A stretch of DNA of 51,633 nt from Haloimpatiens lingqiaonensis (GCF_901447495.1 NZ_CABDWS010000012.1:1-51633); one strand, 5' to 3'; shown: positions 17,180-25,698, counted from the first letter of the stretch. Numbers and translations are program-made. The notes: generated by a model not told the origin, from the letters alone.

Positions 17180-19387
17180 TTATTCGTCTATTAAATTGCT
17201 TATTCTCCAAGATAAAGAAGAATACCTCTCAAAACTTCTATCATTATTTATCATAAAATGAAGAGCTTTTACCGTTCCCACTAGAACCACTAATTTTTTA
17301 GCCCTAGTTATACCCGTGTACAGTAAATTTTTATTCATAAGCATAGGTGGTCCCATAAACATAGGCATTATAACTACTGGGAATTCACTACCCTGGCTTT
17401 TATGTATGGTCATTGCATAAGCTAAAGTAATTTCATCTAAATATACGGGATCATAAACTACTCTTCTTTCATCATCAAATATAATTGTAATAGTATTATC
17501 CTCACTGCTTATGTCTTCTATAAAACCTACATCACCATTAAATACACCTACTCCTTCTTCCTCACTATTTATTTTATTCCATTTTAAAGAGTAGTTATTT
17601 TTAATTTGCATTACTTTATCCCCTACTCTAAAAACCATATTCCTAAATTCTTTTTCCTTTTTATACTTAGCTGGTGGATTTAATATACCTTGAAGTTGAG
17701 TATTTAAATTTTCTACTCCAAGCACACCTCTTCTGCTAGGAGATAGTATTTGTATATGCTCCATCTTATTCCAAGTATTATTAAATTTAGGTAATCTTTC
17801 ATATATAAGTTCCATTATAGTATCCATTATTTTATTATTATCTTCTTCTTTTATAAAATAAAAGTCCTTATTCTTCTTATTTAATAATGGCATTTGCCCT
17901 TCATTTATTTTATGGGCATTTACTACAATCATACTTTCTTTTCCCTGTCTAAATATCTCCCTTAACCTTACTACCTTAACACATTTGCTATTTATTATAT
18001 CTCTTAGTACATTTCCAGGGCCTACAGAAGGTAATTGATCCACATCACCCACTATAATAACTCTTGTGCCTAAGCTTATAGCCTTCATCAAATTATTCAT
18101 AAGTACTATATCAATCATGGATGCCTCATCTACAATCAATACATCACATTCTAATTGACTCTCCTCATCCTTTGAAAAAAAAGCCTCTTGAGAATCTCCA
18201 TATCCTAATTCTAATAATCTGTGTATAGTTTTAGCTTCATGTCCTGTAGCCTCTTCCATTCTTTTAGCAGCTCTTCCCGTAGGAGCAGCCATAAAAACTG
18301 TCATTCCTTGGTTTTGGAATATTTCAGTTATACAATTTATTATAGTGGTTTTTCCAGTACCTGGTCCCCCTGTAATCACCTCTATACCTGAAGTCAACGC
18401 TCCTTCTATAGCTTCATTTTGCGAAGGAGAAAACTTAATATCCTTTTCCCCTTCAAATTTTTTAATCTCCTCTTTTACATCTATCTTTACATCTTCATGA
18501 TTTACAAGAGATAAAGTTATTATTTTTTTAGTAACACTTAATTCCGAATAGAAAAATGGAATTGTAAAAACACTCGAACACCCTTCTATATCTTCAATCT
18601 TAATTTTTCCTTCTAAAGCCGAATCATATATATTTTTTTCTATTGTGTTTTTTTCAACCTGAAGTATTTTTTTAGCCTCTGAAATTAATTTTTCCAGTGG
18701 CATGTAAGTATTTCCAATAGCACAAAATTCATTTATTACATAATTTATACCACTTTGAATTCTAAATGGTGAATCCTTATCTATTCCTATGCTTCTAGCA
18801 ATTTTATCCGCAGTTTTAAAGCCTATTCCAGATATATCTTCCGTAAGAACATAAGGATTGTTTTTAACTATATTTATAGAGTCTTTCCCATATCTTTTAT
18901 ATATTTTAACGCATTGATTAGCTGTAACTCCATAGGTTTGTAAAAACACCATTATATTTTTTACTTCTCTTTGCTTACTATAGGACTCTGCAATCAACTT
19001 TATCTTTTTTTCACCTATGCCCTCAATTTCTTTCAATCTTTCCATGTTATTATCAAGTACATCAAGTGTCTCTTCCCCGAATTTCTCCACTATCTTTTTT
19101 GCAGTAACCGAACCAACACCTGAAATTATACCCGAAGATAAATATTTCTCTATTCCATCTAAGGAGTTAGGTATTATTTCTTGGCAGCTTTCTACTTTAA
19201 ATTGTGTACCAAACTTAGGATGTTTAACCCACTGTCCTTGTACACATAAGGTCTGACCTTCTATTATATATGGGATGCATCCTACAATAGTTATATCTTC
19301 CTTTTCATTTTCAATTCTAGCTACTACATAGCCATTTTCTTCATTTTTAAATACTATATCTTCAACTACTCCCTTTATTTCTAACAT
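17180..19387 (-). CDS. recD2: RecD2-type ATP-dependent 5'-3' DNA helicase
   Basis: The RecD2 (YrrC) family are RecBC-independent superfamily 1B helicases that act in replication fork maintenance and repair. The 735-residue product has an N-terminal OB-like region, helix-hairpin-helix motifs (SGVGSVTAKKIVEKFG and IEGIGEKKIK), the Walker A GGPGTGKTT, Walker B LIVDEASMID, motif GDVDQLPSVGPG, and the C-terminal AMTIHKSQGSEFP. The frame opens at 19432, but the ATG at 19387 (MLEIKGVVED) directly follows AGGAGTGG and is the start. It heads the unit with the comFA-like gene and comFC. Confidence 0.95.
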   Translation of the reverse strand: MLEIKGVVEDIVFKNEENGYVVARIENEKEDITIVGCIPYIIEGQTLCVQGQWVKHPKFGTQFKVESCQEIIPNSLDGIEKYLSSGIISGVGSVTAKKIVEKFGEETLDVLDNNMERLKEIEGIGEKKIKLIAESYSKQREVKNIMVFLQTYGVTANQCVKIYKRYGKDSINIVKNNPYVLTEDISGIGFKTADKIARSIGIDKDSPFRIQSGINYVINEFCAIGNTYMPLEKLISEAKKILQVEKNTIEKNIYDSALEGKIKIEDIEGCSSVFTIPFFYSELSVTKKIITLSLVNHEDVKIDVKEEIKKFEGEKDIKFSPSQNEAIEGALTSGIEVITGGPGTGKTTIINCITEIFQNQGMTVFMAAPTGRAAKRMEEATGHEAKTIHRLLELGYGDSQEAFFSKDEESQLECDVLIVDEASMIDIVLMNNLMKAISLGTRVIIVGDVDQLPSVGPGNVLRDIINSKCVKVVRLREIFRQGKESMIVVNAHKINEGQMPLLNKKNKDFYFIKEEDNNKIMDTIMELIYERLPKFNNTWNKMEHIQILSPSRRGVLGVENLNTQLQGILNPPAKYKKEKEFRNMVFRVGDKVMQIKNNYSLKWNKINSEEEGVGVFNGDVGFIEDISSEDNTITIIFDDERRVVYDPVYLDEITLAYAMTIHKSQGSEFPVVIMPMFMGPPMLMNKNLLYTGITRAKKLVVLVGTVKALHFMINNDRSFERYSSLSWRISNLIDE

Positions 19388-19493
19388 AAAGCCACTCCTA
19401 ATAAAATTTATATTAATAATGCATATAATCATTATATCATATATTATTTTATCCTAAATCTCCCTTTTCAAAAACAAATTTAAAGAAAAAACA

Positions 19494-19520
19494 ATAGGGC
19501 TGATTTTAAATCAGCCCTAT
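19494..19520 (-). terminator. metK terminator
   Basis: ATAGGGCTGATTT and its complement form a near-perfect palindrome. On the minus strand it is followed by TGTTTTTTCTTT. Confidence 0.85.
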
Positions 19521-19542
19521 ACATAAATATAGTTAATCTACA

Positions 19543-20718
19543 TTATATATATCTCTTTATTTCTTCTACAGCATTTAATCTTTCCCAAGGTAAGTCTAAA
19601 TCAGTTCTTCCAAAATGTCCATAAGCTGCTACTTGTTTGTATATTGGTCTTCTTAATTCTAAGTCTCTTATTATAACAGCTGGTCTTAAATCAAACACTT
19701 TGTTTATTATATCTATTATTTTATCATCTGACATTTTTCCTGTGCCAAAAGTATCCACTACAATTGATACTGGCCTAGCAACTCCTATAGCATAAGCTAA
19801 TTGAATTTCTATTTTATCAGCAACACCAGCAGCTACTAAGTTCTTAGCTACCCATCTAGCTGCATAAGCTGCAGATCTATCAACCTTTGTTGGATCTTTT
19901 CCTGAGAAAGCTCCACCGCCATGTCTACCTGCTCCGCCATAAGTATCTACTATAATCTTTCTTCCAGTTAATCCTGAGTCTCCTTGTGGTCCGCCCACAA
20001 CAAATCTTCCAGTTGGATTTATGTAATACTTAGTATTTTCATCTAAAAGTTCAGCTGGAACTATTGGTTTTATTACATGTTCCCTTAGATCTCTCTCTAT
20101 TTCTTCACGTGTTACTTTTGGTCCATGTTGAGTAGATATAACTATAGTATCTATTCTAACTGGTTTTCCATCTTCATATTCAACAGTAACTTGAGTCTTT
20201 CCATCTGGTCTTAAATATTTTAAGGTACCATTCTTTCTAACTTCTGAAAGTCTTCTAGAAAGTTTGTGAGCCATAGATATAGGAAGAGGCATGTATTCTT
20301 CTGTTTCATTTGTTGCAAAACCAAACATCATACCTTGGTCTCCTGCTCCGATAGCGTCATCCTTTTGCATTTGTCCAGATTTAGATTCTAAAGCTTCGTT
20401 AACTCCCATAGCAATATCACCAGACTGCTCATCTATAGATGTTAAAACAGAACAAGTATCCGCATCAAAACCATATTTAGCTCTAGTATATCCTATTTCT
20501 CTTATAGTTTCTCTAACTACCTTAGGAATATCAACATAGCAACTAGTTGATATTTCACCCATAACTAAAACCATTCCAGTAGTTGTAGCGGTTTCACAAG
20601 CTACTCTTGCATAAGGGTCTCTTTCTAATATGGCATCTAATATTGAATCAGAAATCTGATCACAAATTTTATCTGGATGTCCTTCTGTTACTGATTCTGA
20701 AGTAAACAAAGTTCTCAT
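19543..20718 (-). CDS. metK: S-adenosylmethionine synthetase
   Basis: MetK makes SAM from methionine and ATP. The 391-residue length is standard, with signatures [16 protein letters not shown] near the N-terminus, [10 protein letters not shown], and the P-loop-like [16 protein letters not shown]. An upstream SAM-I riboswitch with its own terminator controls it, so high SAM should stop transcription before the gene. It is monocistronic, bounded by the riboswitch and a strong terminator. Confidence 0.98.
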   Translation of the reverse strand: MRTLFTSESVTEGHPDKICDQISDSILDAILERDPYARVACETATTTGMVLVMGEISTSCYVDIPKVVRETIREIGYTRAKYGFDADTCSVLTSIDEQSGDIAMGVNEALESKSGQMQKDDAIGAGDQGMMFGFATNETEEYMPLPISMAHKLSRRLSEVRKNGTLKYLRPDGKTQVTVEYEDGKPVRIDTIVISTQHGPKVTREEIERDLREHVIKPIVPAELLDENTKYYINPTGRFVVGGPQGDSGLTGRKIIVDTYGGAGRHGGGAFSGKDPTKVDRSAAYAARWVAKNLVAAGVADKIEIQLAYAIGVARPVSIVVDTFGTGKMSDDKIIDIINKVFDLRPAVIIRDLELRRPIYKQVAAYGHFGRTDLDLPWERLNAVEEIKRYI

Positions 20719-20754
20719 AATAATTCATACTCCTTTCAAAATTCCAATTATATA

Positions 20755-20915
20755 AAATAAAAAAACCTCTTCGATAAGAAGAGGTAATATTCACCATTTC
20801 TTATCTTGCAGCGTTAAATATGTTAACCTGCAGGAATTGGCACCATTGCAAATTTAATTGCCGGTTGCCGGGCTTCATAGGGCCTATTCCCTCCACCTCT
20901 CTGGATAAGATTAAA
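20755..20915 (-). promoter_or_regulatory. SAM-I (S-box) riboswitch controlling metK
   Basis: On the minus strand the S-box core is clear: CTTATCCAGAGAGGTGGAGG, GGCCCTATGAAGCCCGGCAA, GGTGCCAATTCCTGCAG. The P1 helix pairs TCTTATC with GATAAGA. The expression platform is a terminator, CCTCTTC TTATC GAAGAGG plus a T-run (20760-20784), and the 3' strand of P1 (GATAAGAA) can instead pair with TTCTTATC of the terminator, giving the antiterminator. SAM binding favours P1 and termination. Confidence 0.95.
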
Positions 20916-20941
20916 AATCATATGTAATTTTCAACAAACTC

Positions 20942-20970
20942 ATAATATCACAACAAAAACTTACTGTCAA
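20942..20970 (-). promoter_or_regulatory. metK promoter
   Basis: Minus-strand TTGACA (20965-20970), 17-nt spacer, TATTAT (20942-20947), placing the start about 20 nt before the riboswitch aptamer. Confidence 0.8.
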
Positions 20971-21013
20971 TATATTATATGTAGTTTACATTTATTTAAT
21001 ATTAAGTTAATCA

Positions 21014-21148
21014 TTTATCCGATGACTACCTGCCGTAACACTCCCACTTTTAACAAAGTGGGAGATAACGGCAGCTACGTCCCTGGATAACGATCTCTAA
21101 CCTTCAGTTGGAGCAAAACTCCATCTGAAGCTAAGAGCTCTGTTTATA
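21014..21148 (-). repeat. structured dispersed repeat, copy 2
   Basis: Inverted relative to copy 1 and nearly identical to it, with the same TATAAACAGAGCTC start and GGATAAA end. Both hairpins and the outer TTATCC/GGATAA stem are intact. It lies just beyond the tRNA terminator and upstream of the metK promoter. Confidence 0.88.
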
Positions 21149-21161
21149 TACATTGTAAATT

Positions 21162-21189
21162 AAAATAAGACGCGTGCGCGTCTTATTTT
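21162..21189 (-). terminator. tRNA operon terminator
   Basis: AAAATAAGACGC pairs perfectly with GCGTCTTATTTT around GTGC, directly after the last tRNA. Confidence 0.8.
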
Positions 21190-21273
21190 GGTGGAGGAAG
21201 ATGGATTCGAACCATCGAAGCGAATCGCAACAGATTTACAGTCTGCCCCCTTTGGCCACTCGGGAATTCCTCC
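21189..21273 (-). tRNA. tRNA-Tyr (GTA), copy 2
   Basis: 85 nt including encoded CCA. The minus-strand 5' end is GGAGGAATTCCCGAGTGG, the anticodon loop reads CTGTAAA (GTA), a long variable arm is present as expected for Tyr, and the T loop is GGTTCGAATCC. It repeats the copy at 21457-21541. Confidence 0.97.
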
Positions 21274-21278
21274 ATATT

Positions 21279-21354
21279 TGGAGCTGGCAATAGGAATCGA
21301 ACCTACAACCTGCTGATTACAAGTCAGCTGCTCTGCCAATTGAGCCATGCCAGC
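21279..21354 (-). tRNA. tRNA-Thr (TGT), copy 2
   Basis: 76 nt including CCA. It starts GCTGGCATGGCTCAATTGG, the anticodon loop CTTGTAA gives TGT, and the T arm is GGTTCGATTCC. Identical to the copy at 21547-21622. Confidence 0.97.
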
Positions 21355-21360
21355 ATTTTA

Positions 21361-21436
21361 TGGTGGGCACAACAGGGCTCGAACCTGTGACCCTCTGCTT
21401 GTAAGGCAGATGCTCTCCCAGCTGAGCTATGCGCCC
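21361..21436 (-). tRNA. tRNA-Val (TAC)
   Basis: 76 nt including CCA. It starts GGGCGCATAGCTCAGCTGG, the anticodon loop CTTACAA gives TAC, and the T arm is GGTTCGAGCCC. It sits between the two Thr-Tyr pairs. Confidence 0.97.
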
Positions 21437-21456
21437 ATAAAATGTATTTTAAAATG

Positions 21457-21541
21457 TGGTGGAGGAAGATGGATTCGAACCATCGAAGCGAATCGCAACA
21501 GATTTACAGTCTGCCCCCTTTGGCCACTCGGGAATTCCTCC
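21457..21541 (-). tRNA. tRNA-Tyr (GTA), copy 1
   Basis: 85 nt including CCA, anticodon GTA, long variable arm. Same sequence as the copy at 21189-21273. Confidence 0.97.
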
Positions 21542-21546
21542 ACATT

Positions 21547-21622
21547 TGGAGCTGGCAATAGGAATCGAACCTACAACCTGCTGATTACAAGTCAGCTGCT
21601 CTGCCAATTGAGCCATGCCAGC
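21547..21622 (-). tRNA. tRNA-Thr (TGT), copy 1
   Basis: 76 nt including CCA, anticodon TGT. It is the first tRNA of the operon, about 45 nt downstream of the probable promoter start. Confidence 0.97.
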
Positions 21623-21673
21623 ATTTTCAATTTTTGTCTTCAGCGCTTTGTTCCCGCGCCGTTGACATGTTTT

Positions 21674-21702
21674 ATTATATACGGTGACTACTAACATTTC
21701 AA
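21674..21702 (-). promoter_or_regulatory. tRNA operon promoter
   Basis: Minus-strand TTGAAA (21697-21702), 17-nt spacer, TATAAT (21674-21679). The rest of the 360 bp between the tRNAs and yyaC (21703-21984) shows no gene. Confidence 0.65.
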
Positions 21703-21930
21703 TCCTAATATTCACCGATTATGCTAAATGAATATGCGCATTCTACAATATACTCTAGGATTCTCTGTTTTAATCACCGAAACATTTTTCTATTTAACTT
21801 ATTTAACTCATTATGAAGGTAAACTATTTTCAACTTACCCATACTGACTTTGTTATCTTTCTTATGCTAAAAAAGTATGCTTTCTGATAATTATGTAAAA
21901 AAATTTGTAATACCCTCCAATACTTTAGTT

Positions 21931-21959
21931 TAATATTTCTGGTTTAATACACATATAAA
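21931..21959 (+). promoter_or_regulatory. possible sigma-E-like promoter upstream of yyaC
   Basis: TAATATT (21931-21937) fits the sigma-E -35 pattern. After 14 nt comes CATATAAA (21952-21959), a partial match to the -10. This is weak evidence, offered because yyaC is a sporulation gene. Confidence 0.3.
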
Positions 21960-21984
21960 TTAAATATAAAAGGGGGTGCATTCA

Positions 21985-22524
21985 TTGAAAAAAGTAAAAG
22001 TACATTATAGTGATAAATTGGCATATCATAAAATTGCCTATTTTTTAAAAGACTACATGAATGATGATTCATTAATTATTTGTATAGGAACAGATAGATG
22101 TATCGGTGATTGCTTAGGTCCTTTAGTGGGTACTTACCTTACAGCAACTAATTTTCCTCTTCCTATATACGGCACTATCTCAGATCCCATACACGCTTTA
22201 AATTTACATGATAAATTAGATGGGATAAAACATTTGCACCCAAATGCAAATATTATAGGTATAGATGCTTGCCTAGGAGAAGATAATTGTATTGGAGAAT
22301 TACAAATTCGTGATTATCCAATACATCCTGGTAAAGGAGTTGGCAAAACCCTTCCTGAGGTTGGGGATATCTCCATAATAGGCATAGTAGACACTAACTC
22401 TTCTAGCGAAATTTTTACCAACAGAAACATTAGACTTAATCTTATTATGAATATGGCTAAAATAATTAAAAACGCACTAATACACGGTTATTATCTTTAT
22501 CTTGAAGATTGTAATAATAATTAA
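21985..22524 (+). CDS. yyaC: YyaC family sporulation protein (Gpr-like fold)
   Basis: YyaC proteins resemble the germination protease Gpr and are restricted to spore formers; their exact role is not established. The 179-residue product contains the family motifs ICIGTDRCIGDCLGPLVG, GTISDPIHALN, IGIDACLG and GKGVGKTLPEVGDISI. The frame opens at a GTG (21976) inside the AGGGGG ribosome binding site; TTG 21985, eight bases after it, is the better start. The gene is alone on the plus strand, ending eight bases before the third structured repeat. Confidence 0.88.
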   Translation: MKKVKVHYSDKLAYHKIAYFLKDYMNDDSLIICIGTDRCIGDCLGPLVGTYLTATNFPLPIYGTISDPIHALNLHDKLDGIKHLHPNANIIGIDACLGEDNCIGELQIRDYPIHPGKGVGKTLPEVGDISIIGIVDTNSSSEIFTNRNIRLNLIMNMAKIIKNALIHGYYLYLEDCNNN

Positions 22525-22531
22525 TTGAACT

Positions 22532-22667
22532 TTCATCCCATGACTACCTGCCGTAACACTCCCACTTCTAACAAAGTGCGGGTTAACGGCAGCTACGTCC
22601 CTGGATAACGTTCTCTAACCTTCAGTTGGAGTTAAAACTCCATCTGAAGCTAAGAGCTCTGTTTATA
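22532..22667 (-). repeat. structured dispersed repeat, copy 3
   Basis: Same orientation as copy 2. Its outer stem pairs TTATCC with GGATGA, so the A-to-G change relative to the other copies still allows U-G pairing. Hairpin 2 carries one mismatch. It lies between yyaC and the mreB terminator. Confidence 0.88.
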
Positions 22668-22675
22668 TTATATAA

Positions 22676-22716
22676 AAATAAATGCATGAGATTTATTATA
22701 ACTCATGCATTTATTT
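22676..22716 (-). terminator. mreB terminator
   Basis: AAATAAATGCATGAG pairs perfectly with CTCATGCATTTATTT around an 11-nt loop. On the minus strand it is followed by TTATAT. Confidence 0.85.
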
Positions 22717-22719
22717 AAC

Positions 22720-23751
22720 CTAATCTACTAACGTTATATCTGCGCTATGATAAGCTGAATCCAACTTATCAAGATAGTCTAACATTTTACCAGTGCCTAT
22801 AGCTACACATGATACAGCCTCATCAGCTATATAAACCGGAACCTTAGTCATACTTTCAATTAGCTTGTCTAATCCATTAAGTAAGGCTCCCCCACCTGTC
22901 ATAACTATACCTTTGTCCGCTATATCTGCTGCTAATTCTGGTGGAGTCTTTTCTAAAACCGAATGAGCACATTCTGCTATAGCACTTACAGCTTCTGTTA
23001 AAGCTTCTCTCATTTCATTTGAAGATACAGTTATATTTTTAGGAAGACCTGTAATCAAGTCTCTACCTCTTATTTCCATAGAGCATTCTTCTTCTCTTTT
23101 ATAAGCACTACCTATATTTATTTTCAAATCTTCTGCAGTTCTTTCGCCAATCATAAGCTTGTGTTTTTTTCTTATATACTTAATTATTGCTTCATCAAAA
23201 GTATCACCAGCTACCTTTATAGATGATCTAACTACCATACCTCCTAAAGAAATAACAGCTATATCAGTAGTTCCTCCACCTATATCTATTACCATATTTC
23301 CACTAGCTTTAGTAATATCCAAGCCTGCTCCTATAGCAGCTGCTAACGGCTCTTCTATCAAAAATACTTTTTTGGCACGTGCATTCATGGCCGCATCTCT
23401 AACGGCTCTTTTTTCTACTTCTGTAGCTTGACATGGTACACATACTACTACTCTAGGTGCAGCCATTTTCTTACGACCACAAGCTTTTTTAATAAAATGT
23501 TTTAACATTTTTTCTGTTATATCATAATCTGATATAACTCCATCTTTTAACGGACGTATAGCTACAATATTCCCAGGAGTCCTTCCAATCATTTGTCTAG
23601 CTTCTTCACCTACAGCTAAAACTCTATTCTTAACTCTATCTATAGCCACTACTGATGGCTCTTTTAATATTACTCCTTTACCCTTAATATAAACAAGTAC
23701 TGTTGCAGTACCTAAATCTATACCTAAATCCGTACCCATACTAAAAAACAT
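22720..23751 (-). CDS. mbl: rod shape-determining protein, MreB/Mbl family
   Basis: This actin-like protein polymerises under the membrane and organises lateral wall synthesis. The 343-residue product shows the phosphate-1 motif GTDLGIDLGTATVLVY, IRPLKDGVISDYD, phosphate-2 NMVIDIGGGTTDIAVIS, and the adenosine motif IVMTGGGALLNGLD. Position directly after spoIIID matches mbl in Bacillus, so Mbl is the likeliest paralogue. The start at 23751 has GGAGTG nine bases upstream; the next ATG, four codons in, is an alternative. It should be read from spoIIID and/or its own promoter. Confidence 0.92.
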   Translation of the reverse strand: MFFSMGTDLGIDLGTATVLVYIKGKGVILKEPSVVAIDRVKNRVLAVGEEARQMIGRTPGNIVAIRPLKDGVISDYDITEKMLKHFIKKACGRKKMAAPRVVVCVPCQATEVEKRAVRDAAMNARAKKVFLIEEPLAAAIGAGLDITKASGNMVIDIGGGTTDIAVISLGGMVVRSSIKVAGDTFDEAIIKYIRKKHKLMIGERTAEDLKINIGSAYKREEECSMEIRGRDLITGLPKNITVSSNEMREALTEAVSAIAECAHSVLEKTPPELAADIADKGIVMTGGGALLNGLDKLIESMTKVPVYIADEAVSCVAIGTGKMLDYLDKLDSAYHSADITLVD

Positions 23752-23854
23752 TCCTTATTTCACTCCACTTCTACACATTTGTATAATATTTAACATTAAC
23801 ATATCTATATTCTACATTATGTGTTAAAATCCTTCAATAATATAAGGAATGTTT

Positions 23855-23882
23855 AAATATTAAATATTAACATTTAATATTT
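23855..23882. repeat. 7-bp periodic array ending in the spoIIID stop codon
   Basis: Four heptamers: AAATATT twice, AACATTT, AATATTT. The last overlaps the spoIIID stop codon at 23881-23883. Confidence 0.7.
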
Positions 23883-24141
23883 AACTTCCTATTGCCTTGT
23901 ATTTCATTTTAGTAGCTTTTCCACCTCTAATATGCCTTTCAGCTTTATTTAAATCTAATATGCTTTTTGCTTCTTTTGCAATTTGAGGATTTAGTTTTGG
24001 TAATCTTTCTGTCATATCTTTGTGTATAGTACTTTTACTAACTCCGAAAGCTTTAGCTGTTTTTCGTATAGTAGATTTTGAACTAATGATATATTCCGCC
24101 ACTTCCATTACTCTTTCCTCAATGTAATCTTTCAAACCCAA
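23881..24141 (-). CDS. spoIIID: sporulation transcription factor SpoIIID
   Basis: SpoIIID is a small DNA-binding regulator of the mother cell that modulates sigma-E genes and helps switch on sigma-K. The 86-residue protein has the helix-turn-helix TIRKTAKAFGVSKSTIHKD and the basic C-terminal tail HIRGGKATKMKYK typical of the family. The frame opens at TTG 24147, but that TTG abuts the AAGGAGG site; the TTG at 24141, six bases after it, is the preferred start. It lies between spoIIQ and mbl as in other spore formers. Confidence 0.95.
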   Translation of the reverse strand: MGLKDYIEERVMEVAEYIISSKSTIRKTAKAFGVSKSTIHKDMTERLPKLNPQIAKEAKSILDLNKAERHIRGGKATKMKYKAIGS

Positions 24142-24223
24142 CTGCAACCTCCTTATTCCTTATATATTAATAAATATGCATTATTTCCTAGATTAATTAC
24201 CCGTTAGCCTTCATTTATCTAAC

Positions 24224-24252
24224 ATTCAGCAGGAAATAAATTCCCGCTGAAT
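24224..24252 (-). terminator. stem-loop after spoIIQ
   Basis: ATTCAGC pairs with GCTGAAT around a 15-nt interior. There is no U-tract on the minus strand, so termination is doubtful. Confidence 0.4.
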
Positions 24253-24261
24253 ATTACAAAA

Positions 24262-25011
24262 TTAATATTTTACATACTTAGCTGGATTAATTTTTTCATT
24301 TCCTTTTAAAATCTCAAAGTGAAGATTGCTTCCATATTTTTCACCATAAGAATTTAAACTTGTATTTCCAACTTCTCCTACAGTCTCACCTTGTTTAACC
24401 TTTTGACCTTTTTTTACAGAAATATCTTTTGATAAATTTGCATAAACAGATTTCAAGCCATTTTGGTGATCTATAACTACTTGTTTTCCGTATCCTTCTC
24501 TATTGTCTCCAACTTCTACTACAATACCATCACTAACAGCTACTACTTTTTTACCCAATTCAGCTTTTATGTCCATTCCAAAATTAGGTTTGTATGTTCC
24601 TGATGATTCCCAATAAACAGGAGCTTCTGAGTATTCTCTTCCCATTGAACCATCTACTGGCTTTATCATTTTACAATTTGATACATTGCCAGAAACTTTT
24701 ACTTCTTTCTTTTCTTCTTTAGCATTAGTATTTTTATTCTTGTTATTTTTCACTTCCAAAGAATTTTCATATTGTTGTTGTTCTCTTAGTGAATCATCTA
24801 CTAATGTAATTTGTGGATTTTTTTCATTGTCTGTAGGTTTCTGTGACTGCATTTTCGCATTTTCTACTTGTTGTTTTTTTGCTAATTTGTTATTTCTAGA
24901 AGTTACGGCTGCTACAGTTGCCACAACACATAAGCAAACAAACAATATTACGTATAATGCCTCCTTTCTTAATTTTCTTGGTGAATTTCCATTATTTTTA
25001 TCATTTAACAT
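24262..25011 (-). CDS. spoIIQ: SpoIIQ-like LytM (M23) domain protein, catalytic residues replaced
   Basis: SpoIIQ is a forespore membrane protein that pairs with SpoIIIAH to zip the two membranes during engulfment. The 249-residue product has a cytoplasmic start, one transmembrane segment (about 19-37), a polar linker, and a C-terminal LytM/M23 domain (about 135-245). In active M23 enzymes the HxxxD and HxH motifs hold zinc; here they read NFGMD (N143, D147) and NLH (N229, H231), so the first ligand and the catalytic His are Asn. It is probably a scaffold only. The ATG follows GGAGGTGG. Confidence 0.9.
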   Translation of the reverse strand: MLNDKNNGNSPRKLRKEALYVILFVCLCVVATVAAVTSRNNKLAKKQQVENAKMQSQKPTDNEKNPQITLVDDSLREQQQYENSLEVKNNKNKNTNAKEEKKEVKVSGNVSNCKMIKPVDGSMGREYSEAPVYWESSGTYKPNFGMDIKAELGKKVVAVSDGIVVEVGDNREGYGKQVVIDHQNGLKSVYANLSKDISVKKGQKVKQGETVGEVGNTSLNSYGEKYGSNLHFEILKGNEKINPAKYVKY

Positions 25012-25030
25012 ATTCCCACCTCCATTTTCT

Positions 25031-25058
25031 AGTTTGTCCAGTATATAGAAAAAAATAC
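25031..25058 (-). promoter_or_regulatory. possible sigma-F promoter of spoIIQ
   Basis: Minus-strand GTATT (25054-25058), 14-nt spacer, GGACAAACT (25031-25039), which fits the GGnnAnAnT -10 pattern of sigma-F. It is 20 nt before the spoIIQ start; spoIIQ is sigma-F dependent in Bacillus. Confidence 0.45.
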
Positions 25059-25147
25059 ATGTATTTTTATATTTTTTTGATTTAATTTCAAAAAAAAATA
25101 AATAAAGTACAATTATTTTAATTATTTAACTTTTTAATCTACAAAAA

Positions 25148-25311
25148 ATATATATAATTATTTCACTAAATGGAGTAGTTATATCTTTTTTTAGGGATTA
25201 AAAAATCTTTTATTGGCGGTAGCCAGCAAAAATATAGAAATATCAAATATCAAATATTAAATATCAAATATCAATTAATGTTGAAATTCCTATGGAATTT
25301 CTTAAATTTAT
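25148..25311. repeat. dispersed repeat block (inverted copy of 643-796)
   Basis: Reverse complement of the block at 643-796. It contains five in-register AAATATC/AAATATT heptamers (25238-25272). A further diverged copy in the opposite orientation follows at about 25500-25690, so 25148-25690 is itself a large imperfect inverted repeat. Confidence 0.78.
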
Positions 25312-25346
25312 ATTTTCTTAAAACTCCTTCAGGAGTTTTATCCTTC

Positions 25347-25395
25347 CCTAGTACCTAGAACCTAGCACCTAGTACCTATATACTCCTATCACCTA
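25347..25395. repeat. 7-bp periodic array (CCTAGTA family)
   Basis: Heptamers CCTAGTA, CCTAGAA, CCTAGCA, CCTAGTA, CCTATAT, then the drifted ACTCCTA and TCACCTA in the same register. Confidence 0.85.
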
Positions 25396-25435
25396 AAAAT
25401 TAAGAATTACACTAAATCATTTAGAGACTGGAGGC

Positions 25436-25556
25436 TAAAAGAACGACTTCGTATAAAAATATTATTAGCCCTTCCTTTTTTATAAATTAAAGATTTTGTG
25501 AATAAAATGAAGAAAATCCACATTAATTGATATTTGATATTTATTATTTATATATT
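25436..25556. repeat. dispersed repeat block (inverted copy of 284-412)
   Basis: Its reverse complement contains AATGTGGATTTTCTTCATTT and TTTATAAAAAAGGAAGGGCT, matching 320-412 with scattered differences. Confidence 0.75.
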
Positions 25557-25596
25557 AAGTCTGGCTGTGGCCAACAAAAAATTTAAATTAACCCAA

Positions 25597-25651
25597 AAAA
25601 AAGATAAATAACATAATTTCACAACGTGAAATTATGTTATTTATCTTTTTT
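25597..25651 (-). terminator. strong terminator-like hairpin after spoIID
   Basis: A perfect 26-bp stem (AAAAAAGATAAATAACATAA and onward) around a 3-nt loop, with an eight-T tract on the minus strand. It is the largest simple hairpin in the window. Confidence 0.8.
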
Positions 25652-25698
25652 AAATTCTAAAATTTTTCGTAATGCAATGAATAAAAATTATCCTTAAC

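Noticed and set aside
20755-20915. T-box leader for metK
   Set aside because: The S-box core elements are all present, while no T-box sequence (TGGNACC) or specifier loop is seen.
21347-21694. Plus-strand open frame and its minus-strand partners (21160-21348, 21449-21715) across the tRNA cluster
   Set aside because: They only translate tRNA sequence; such frames are a familiar false call over tRNA arrays.
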